Positions 57,138 to 64,000 of a stretch of DNA of 64,000 bases are shown in pieces. Each line of letters opens with the position of its first letter. The first letter of the stretch is position 1. Source of the stretch: Paratrimastix pyriformis (lineage: Eukaryota; Preaxostyla; Paratrimastigidae); contig JAPMOS010000058.1 of the NCBI GenBank assembly GCA_027972325.1, positions 77,001-141,000 of the forward strand, given 5' to 3'. Both the position numbers and the translations under genes were made by a program. The notes beneath the pieces are model-generated. The model worked only from the letters and a program-made list of their open reading frames with translations. It made no database searches and had not been told where the DNA came from.

Positions 57138-58560
57138 TCAGAGGATGGTGCACCGGGAGCGGCGGGGCCCGTCGACCTCCTCCACGAAGCGGCGGTTCTT
57201 GAGCTCGTCGTACCGGTGCCGCACCTGCTGCGTCGCCCGGTGGCTCGCCTTGACCGAGTCCTGCAGGCTCTGCAGGCGGAGGGCGGGGAAAAAAATTTTC
57301 GAGATGAAGCAAAAACGCTAGGGCCGGGGATTGAACCCGGGTCTCTTGCGTGACAGGCAAGAATTCTGCCACTATACTACCCCAGCAGATCATAAGGTAT
57401 GAACAGGGGGATCATGGGCCGATACCATGACTCACGCCGCGCACAAAACGAAGGGAGCGGAGGAAGAACGCCACCAGAAATATCGGCCACAACCCACCAG
57501 GGAAGCAGGCCCCCCCCAAGCCGACAGACACAGCCAAGCAGCAACGACCAAGAGCAGCAGCAATCACCAAAACGGCCCCCTCGTCGGGTCAGGGCAGGCG
57601 GGCGGGGGGGACGACGGACGGCGCGGTCGGAGCCCTGGGCGGCGAGGAGGTGGCTGATGGAGCCCTTCTCCTTCCACCGCTGGGCGCGCTTGCTGGAGAG
57701 GGCCGCCAGCTTGGCCGACACGACTCCGTCCAGGTAGACCGCCATGGCCCCCTCCAGGTTGGCGTCGCTCCGGGCGCTGACCATCTCGCTGCCACCCCCG
57801 CCCGCCCGCCGGGAGAAAGAACATGGTGTGGGGTGAGAACGGCCGGGGAAGGGTGGCTGGTGCCGGGGGGCGATAGCGACCGCCGGGGGTGCGCGCGGAC
57901 CATCCCAAGAACTGGAACTCGGGCTTCAGGGGCGCCAGGCGCCCGTCCAGCTCGGCGAAGGCGAAGCACTGCCGGTCGCTGTCGAGCTTGTTGACCAGCA
58001 CCACCACCGGGAAGGCCGGCAGTGAGAGGGCAAGCTCCCCGCTCACGTCGAGCCGCTCCAGGGCCGCCTTCGACTGGCGCTCCGCCTCTCGGATGGCTTT
58101 CCGGATGGCGCAGATGCGCTTGGCGTAGTCCAGGAACCATTGCAGCTGGTATCACACCCCCAGGGATATCACCCCCGAAATGTGAGCGATGGGAAGACGG
58201 GAAAAAGTTCTGACCTCTTCGAGCGCTTCCGGATTAGTAATGTCTAATACGATGATGGCGCCGTCCGCATCCTTAAAAAGGTATTTTTGGGAGGCATTGT
58301 TGAGCTCGATGCCATTGGAGGCGATTTCGATGAGCTGAACGTAAATCAATGACCCGCCAGTGTTGATCTCCTTCGTGAACGTTTCCACCTCTACGCGCAG
58401 TGACATCCTTGGCGTTGAAATGATACACAAACCTTCCTGCTTTCCGGTGCTTTTCGACTCAGCAAAGGACGAGGTGGCCCACCGCCTGCACAGGGCCGAC
58501 TTACCCGCCTTGGGTTGCCCCAAAACGATAATTTTAAGATCCAAAGCGAAACGAAAGAGA
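57138..58560 (-). CDS. Atypical Rab-like GTPase with CaaX end
   Basis: On the minus strand: LKIIVLGQPKAGKSALCRRW (P-loop GxxxxGKS), SLIYVQLIEIASNGIELNNA where switch II DTAGQE is expected, KYLFKDADGAIIVLDITN, then EVR|...LQWFLDYAKRICAIRKAI, ERLDVSGELALSLPAFPV, VVLVNKLDSDRQCFAF (NKxD kept) and SARSDANLEGAMAVYLDGVV (SA of G5 kept). A basic coiled tail (SVKASHRATQQVRHRYDELK) ends RRSRCTIL, TGA 57138-57140. The catalytic DxxG is missing (EIASNG), so GTP hydrolysis or switching is probably abnormal. CTIL suggests geranylgeranylation. The last intron (about 57271-57619) contains tRNA-Asp. No in-frame ATG was found before ALDLKIIV, so exon 1 is unplaced. Confidence 0.78.
57311..57315 (-). terminator. 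Pol III T5 terminator of tRNA-Asp
   Basis: On the minus strand the tRNA 3' end (CCCTAGCG) is followed directly by TTTTT. Confidence 0.85.
57316..57386 (-). tRNA. tRNA-Asp(GTC)
   Basis: A 71-nt cloverleaf: acceptor GCTGGGG/CCCTAGC with one G-T pair, D-arm from TAGTATAGTGGCAG, anticodon arm CTTGC-CTGTCAC-GCAAG (anticodon GTC), T-arm CCGGG-TTCAATC-CCCGG and discriminator G. CCA is not encoded, as expected for a nuclear gene. A- and B-box-like sequences (TAGTATAGTGG, GGTTCAATCC) are present. It lies in an intron of the small GTPase gene on the same strand. Confidence 0.95.
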
Positions 58561-58984
58561 GAACAGAAGTCGGAAAATTCGAAAACCGGCAAAGAAGAGC
58601 CGATCGAACCCGGTTGGGGAACAGCGCCATCCGGTCAACCGAGACGGGGGGGAATAATTACACTGACAGCGACGATGATGGCCTCTGTGCTGTTTGGGCT
58701 CGCTGTAATCGAGCAGCCGCGGCCATGGCAGCGGCCAGGGTTGGCGTTGTCGTGTGATCGAGGGGCCTCGCGTGACCATCAGCGGCCGGCTCCGCGCGGG
58801 CTGGCGATGCGTCGCCCAGCTGCTCGTGTTCGGGCACAAGCAGGCGTACCAGCTCCTCGTGGTCCCGGCGAACGTGCTCCTCCGCCTCGTTGGCGACCCG
58901 TGGCTGCTGGCCGCCCTCCGCCGCGGCCAGGTCTGTGCAGTCACAACCCCGGAGAACCATCCCCAGAGAACGATTGAGGGTCCC

Positions 58985-60245
58985 GCCTGACTTGGACTTG
59001 CTGGGGGGGAAGGAGGGAGCGGACAGACCAGCGCCGCTCGGACCCCCCGCACCCACGGCCACCGCCCCGACTGCCAGCCCACGGGGGCCCGGCGGCGGCG
59101 GGGGCGGGGCCGCAGCCGCAGCCGCAGCGCGGACGGCCGCGAGCCGGTCCTCGTCGGGGTCGTCGTCATCCAGGGGCGGCAGGGCGGCCCGGCAGGCGGG
59201 GCACTCGAGCTTAACCTGCATCCAGGTTCGCAGGCAGGCCGCATGGTAGGCGTGGTTGCAGGGGGTCGTCATGATGTTCTGGTTGCGCCGGGGCAGCGGC
59301 ACGCCCGGCTCGGCCTGCGAGCAGCCATCGCCCGTGGAGAAGAGACGATGCCCATGAGCTCAGCTCAACGGGGACCGGGGACCGGGGAGCTCCCACCGGG
59401 GGTCGGGAGATGCAGCGACTCTCACCGGGGGGCCGGAACGGGGGACGGGGAGCCCGGGATGTGAAGCGACGCCCGCCGCGGAGGCCGGGATGTCGTCCAT
59501 CATCCATCAGCTCGATCACCGGGGACCGGGGGGGGGGGGGGGGGGGGGAATGGGATGGGATGTGCAGACGCCCAATGGGGGGCAGACCACTGGGTACATG
59601 CAGATGACGCAGTCGGTATCCCAGCGCTCGGGGGCCGACCGGAAGTAGTCGTATCGCTTGGGCAGCAGCTGCGCCCGCCCCCGCCCCGCGTCGGACGGAA
59701 GTGACGCCAACACCACAGATGGGAAGGAGGGTGAACGGCGGCAGGGGGCGAGAGGAGGCGCACGGGAGGGTCCGAATTCGCAAAAAGGGGGAGGAAAGTG
59801 GATGTGGAGGGCAGGCGGACGAATTTGGGGACGAAGCAGCGGGCACCCCATCGGGCCTGCACCAGCAACAGCCCAACCTGGGCGGCCATCTCGCTGCCCC
59901 CACAGGAAAAAAGCCACAGTCACAGCCAACCACAATCGGGATCAGCAAATGAGGTGATCATGCCCCATCACGACCGTTTCATGGTCATGGGCGGCATAGG
60001 GGCGCGTGGAGGGGCAGGGCAGGGGCAGGGGCAGGGGCAGGGGCAGCAGGATGGCGGACGCGATGAGGCAGAGGCACAGGGCGGGGTTGGGCCGGATGGG
60101 AATCAGGGTGGCCGGCCAGCCCATGACATCTGCATCCAACCGGACCCACGCGCCATCGGATGAACTCCCCAAAGGAACCGATCACAACGGTCATCGCCAG
60201 TCATCACACCAATTGTCTGCCCGTGTCCTCCGCCTGTCTGCCCCC

Positions 60246-60288
<43 letters not shown>

Positions 60289-63200
60289 GTCTGTGCCTCT
60301 GTGTTTCGGCGGCTGTCTGTCCCGCCGTGCCAGCGTGTGACCGAGTTGGGTGGGGACGGACAGCACGGCACCAGCAGCCGCCCGACGGAGGCCAGCACCA
60401 CCCCGCCTGCGCCACACCCCCCAAGGCCCAAGGCCCAACGCCACCACCCCGAAGGACAGAGCCAAGGCCGGGGCAAGCGATGATGAGCGGATGCTGACGA
60501 TGAGCGGATGCTGACGATGAGCGGATGCTGACGATGAGCGGATGATGAGCCGGAGAAGAGGAAGAGGTCGATGATGACGGTGCCCGGGCCGGGCATACGG
60601 CGGGGGGGCCGACGACGGACCGCTGTGGAAGGGGCGCCTGAGCCCCGTGCGGACGTTGTGCACGATCTGGGGGGTCCAGAGGGCCAGGTAGCCCAGGGCG
60701 ATGAGCAGCCCCAGGTGGGCCCGCAGCTGGAAGGCCACGATCAGGCCCACGAAGAAGGCAAGGTCTGCGCCGCCCGTCCCCCACAGCCCATGGCCCACAG
60801 CCCAGCGCCCCGCCGGGGGCATGCCCGGCACGGATGGCCAAACCGTGTGCCAAACCGTGAATGAAGGCCGCGGGCGGGCGGGGGCGGGCGGGGGATGAGC
60901 GGGGGCGGGCGGGCGGGACGGAGGGAGCTGGAGCCGGAGAGTGGGGACGGACAGAAGCGGCAGTAGAGGTTGGCCACGTCGCGCGGGGTGGGCAGGGCGC
61001 CGCCGCCCATCTGCGACTGGGCCGCCCACACCAACACCAACACCAACACCAACACACCACCGATGAGGCGACGACGCCACAAGGAGCAACCCACCCCGAG
61101 GGCGCCCGTGGCGGGGCGGGGCGGGGCGGGGCGGGTGGCGGACCTTCCACGAGGAGCAGGAAGCGGATCTCCATCAGGACGGCCGCCAGGACGGGCATCT
61201 GCAGCAGCAGCACGATCTGGGCCGGGTTGGCTGCCGCACCCCCACAGACACCCCACCCGCCCACCCGCCGATGGTCAGGAGTCAGAGGGGGCGGGGGTGA
61301 CGAGCAAACGGACGCCCCAGCCATGGTCAGACCCCAACCACCGATGGGCGGCGGAGGCGGGGCGTGGGGGGGTCGGGGGATCGGCGGGGCGGGCGAGGGG
61401 TGCGGACCGGTGCCGATGCCCAGCCCGAAGGCGGACAGGGCCAGGTAGAGGTCCCCCAGCGCCTGGGCCCCCACCGAGTAGACCGAGAGCCGCTGCACCC
61501 GCTGCCATAGATGAGCCGCCCCCCCCACAGGCACAGGCACAGGCACAGGCACAGAGAGCGCCAGCCAAGCAGCCCACATCATCCACATCAGCACCCCCAC
61601 ACCCACACCCACCCAAGCGAGCGGACGGAGGGGACGAGGGGCGAAGGGTCAGCCAGAAGAAGCAGCCTGATCGCCCGGACGGGCACCGACGAGTCGCTCT
61701 CCTCTCCTTCGTCTCACCCCGTGGCGGGCGGCTTGGAGGGGGGCAGGGTGCCGGGGGCGGCTTGGAGGGCAGGGTGCCGGGGGCGGCTTGGAGGGGGGCA
61801 GGGTGTCGGGGGCGTGGGCGCGGGACGGACGGCGGGCGTGTTGAGGTAGGCGTGCTGCATGGCCAGCCCCGAGAGCAGCAGCCCGGCCGTCTGAGGGGCG
61901 GGGGCGAACGCGGGGTGGGCGTTGTGTGTGATGATGATGTGGGTGTGGGTGATGATGTGGGGGTGATGTGGGTGATGCGGGTGTGGGGGTGATGTGGGTG
62001 GGTGTGGTGGCTGGCGCAGGCTGGGGGGCGGAGCGGACCATGGCCAGGACGAGGCAGTATGCGAGGAAGGGGCCCAGCGATGCCGAGGCCGGGGAGCGGA
62101 CCCCGCCCAGGGTCGCCTCGTAGGCGCACTCGCTCGACCACAGCCGTCCGGTGGCCGTCAGGTTCCCCGGCGAGGCTGCCGGGGCCCACCACCGCGGCAC
62201 AGAACGGAAGGAAGGGTCAGGGGCAGGCCAATGGTGGAAGAATCCCTGGTTGAGTCATGCCGGGGCCAAGGGGCATGGGGACACGGGACAAGGGGGTATG
62301 GATGGGTGGCACGGGGGCACGGGGACGGGGGTATGGGGCCGACCGAGGGTGAGGTTGATGGCCAGCACGTATGCGCACCGCTCCCGCTCGGCGGCCGGGT
62401 GGGGCGCCTTGGGCACCCTGCACACCAAGAAGATCAGCAACCCCACCCCGCCAACCGATGAGCCCGGGCGTGCGAAACGGGCGTGGGTGAGGGACGTGTG
62501 TGTGGTAGGCGGGGACCTCCTTGGGCCCAGGGCGAGCCGGTACCAGCGGAGGATGTCCTGCGGGTCGGAGCTGTCGAAGGGCAGCCAGGACTCGTCGTCC
62601 AGCAGCTGCTGCAGCAGGTCCTGTGGGGCCGATCGGCGGGGGGAGGTGGGGGGGGAGGGGAGGGGGGAGGGGGTAGAGCGTGAGGATGGTTTGACTGGCG
62701 TATGGGAAGGGAGGGGGCTGGGACGGACGGGCTGGCTGTTCTCGGTGGTGGCCTCGAGGCGGCCCTCGAGGGCGCGAGGGCCCTGGGCGAGCACATCGGC
62801 GCCCCCATCGCCCTCCGAGCGGCGGCCCGGGAAGGCCCGCGCCAGCAGGGCGAGCTCCTCCTCCCCGGGCTGCATGTCCAGCCGCGCCCTCCGGCCCGGG
62901 GCCCTGGGCGGGCCCAGAGGCAGAGACAGAGGCAGAGGCAGACCAACCCGGCCGGTTGCCAGGGCGAGCGGGCACCACCACGGATGAGCATCAGCATCAG
63001 CATGAGCATCAGCACAACCAAACCCCATCGGGCGCCAGGGCAACCCGAGCACCGCCGGGGGGGGCGAGCGTCATGGGCCGCCCAAACACAACAAAAAGGC
63101 CGCGGGGCGGACCCTGCAGATACATCTGCTGCTGCCGAGATCGCCCGCATGGCCGCCGGGGGGGTCGTGGCCGGGGGTGTTGGGGAGGATGTTGGGGGGG

Positions 63201-64000
63201 AGGGGGAAGGGGAAGGGGAAGGGGAGTGGAGGGCGGGTGCGGCCGGGGAGGGGGAGGAGGGGGGGTGGGGGGGGGTGGCCGAGGCCGATGTGGCCAGGGA
63301 GAAGTCCGGGAATGACCCCGGGGCGGCCCCCTCGGCCAGGATGAGCCCCAGCGGGAAGGGGTACGCCAGGGCGCTCATGTTGGCCCGAACAAGCTGCACC
63401 CCCGCCACCACCAAGCCATCACCCAAGCCATCACCCAAGCCATCACAAGCCACCACCCAAGCCACCACCCAAGCCGCCATCGCCAGGCATGACGAGCAAC
63501 AGGAAAGGACGGAATGATGAGGCCAGGGCGCACACCTTGCTCCGCCACCTCTCCATCATCACCACCGCCACATCAGCATCAGCACCAGCATCAACATCGT
63601 CAGCATCAGCATCGTCATCATCAGCATAGGGGGACAGCCGACCTCGTGTGGGGACTGGAGGAGGATCCCGTCGCGGATGGTGCGGCTCCGCTCCATGTTG
63701 ATGACCATCCCCTCGGCCGTCTCGTTGTCCCCGATCGGCGGGAAGGTCCGCACGATGGGCTGCCCCACCGAGCGCCGCAGCAGCATCGCCAGACGGGGTG
63801 AGGGCAGCAGCAGTCCCCGGAGATTGAGGCTCAGATCGGTCTCGCTCCAATAATCTCCATCTCGCAGGCTCGCCATTCCCTGGTGAGACAATGCAGGAGA
63901 ATGCGCGAAAAAAGGTGTGGTGGCCGACCTGGGCAAAGACGAAGGGGGAATGATCGGTCGAGAAAAAATTGAAGTGGATGCCAAGTTTCCCGGATGTATG
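58985..64000 (-). CDS. DSC1: DSC1/TUL1-type membrane RING E3 ubiquitin ligase, 5' end beyond the window
   Basis: Multi-exon, minus strand. The luminal part includes SLRDGDYWSETDLSLNLRG, MVINMERSRTIRDGI, an LVRANMSALAYPFPLGL exon, DLLQQLLDDESWLPFDSSDP, CAYVLAINLTLG and NLTATGRLWSSECAYEA. Membrane segments follow in family order: LGPFLAYCLVLAMV, TAGLLLSGLAMQHAYLNTPA (family xxxRQMExxxTPS), RLSVYSVGAQALGDLYLAL (family SxWTIGMQxxxDxYL), IVLLLQMPVLAAVLMEIRFL, LIALGYLALWTPQIVHNVR (family WVPQIxxNxxxGxR) and VGLLLVQARWGARCFVPK. A cytosolic C-terminal RING-H2 closes the core: DTDCVICMYPV, then TTPCNHAYHAACLRTWM and LECPACRAALPPL. In yeasts this Golgi/endosome ligase complex cleaves SREBP or removes membrane proteins. 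Introns hold CTGT, GGGCAG and G-run repeats. The 3' end after the RING is uncertain. Confidence 0.88.
60241..60290. repeat. (CTGT)n tetramer repeat
   Basis: About 11 tandem CTGT units in an intron of the DSC1 gene. Confidence 0.9.
60479..60552. repeat. GATGAGCGGATGCTGAC repeat
   Basis: Three exact 17-bp units and partial flanks, intronic to the DSC1 gene. Confidence 0.9.

Overview
The window looks like nuclear DNA of a free-living, GC-rich protist. Genes sit on both strands, are closely packed, and are broken by many GT..AG introns. The proteins are eukaryote-specific: splicing factors YJU2B/CCDC130 and WBP11-like, SNAPC1, RBM34, a PP6 regulatory (SAPS) subunit, SSUH2, and a DSC1/TUL1-type membrane E3 ligase. 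There is one tRNA gene with a Pol III T-run terminator. All three stop codons are used, so the code is standard. A bacterial-type Ldh2-family malate/lactate dehydrogenase with a basic, Ser-rich N-terminus and a family of large F-box-like LRR proteins would suit an anaerobic excavate such as Paratrimastix. That placement is from memory and not proven here.

Layout. 1-2141: 3' part of a WBP11-like Pro-rich splicing factor (+). 2148-4626: LRR protein 1 (+). 5164-6491: unrecognised gene (+). 6660-13215: an inverted duplication whose two ~2.45-kb arms each carry a full adenosylhomocysteinase (AHCY) gene, with a PP2C phosphatase (-) in the 1.67-kb spacer. 13837-18417: SSUH2-like gene (+) with introns swollen by mini- and microsatellites. 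18689-19579: secreted NTF2-like protein (+). 19714-21690: YJU2B (-), divergent from an RRM nucleolar protein (21740-23100, +). 23692-24928: kinase-like protein lacking HRD and DFG (+). 25317-30165: SNAPC1 (+) with a long Pro/Ala-rich 3' region. 30363-32502: LRR protein 2 (+). 32526-33412: Rab-like GTPase (+). 33647-~38900: SAPS/PPP6R (+). 39212-40879: malate/lactate dehydrogenase (+). 41128-45383: 1232-residue armadillo-like protein (+). 45490-47276: RING/TRAF-zinc-finger protein (-), head to head with RBM34 (47345-49868, +). 51182-~53310: ankyrin protein with a CaaX end (-). 54146-55655: second ankyrin protein (+). 55856-56961: RWD/DUF1115 protein (+). 57138-~58560: atypical small GTPase with a CaaX end (-), carrying tRNA-Asp in an intron. 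~58985-64000: DSC1/TUL1 E3 ligase (-), running off the right edge.

Most long ORFs in repeat tracts (poly-His, poly-Met, poly-Asp, HGIHHP and so on) are artefacts of intronic satellites. The most interesting signal is the splice grammar. Donors fixed by reading phase begin GTCTGT/GTCCGT instead of GTRAGT. Several long introns contain tandem copies of their own splice junctions. Long poly-C runs stand in for polypyrimidine tracts. Exon boundaries were worked out by hand from phase and remembered family sequences, and are given as exact only where both agree.
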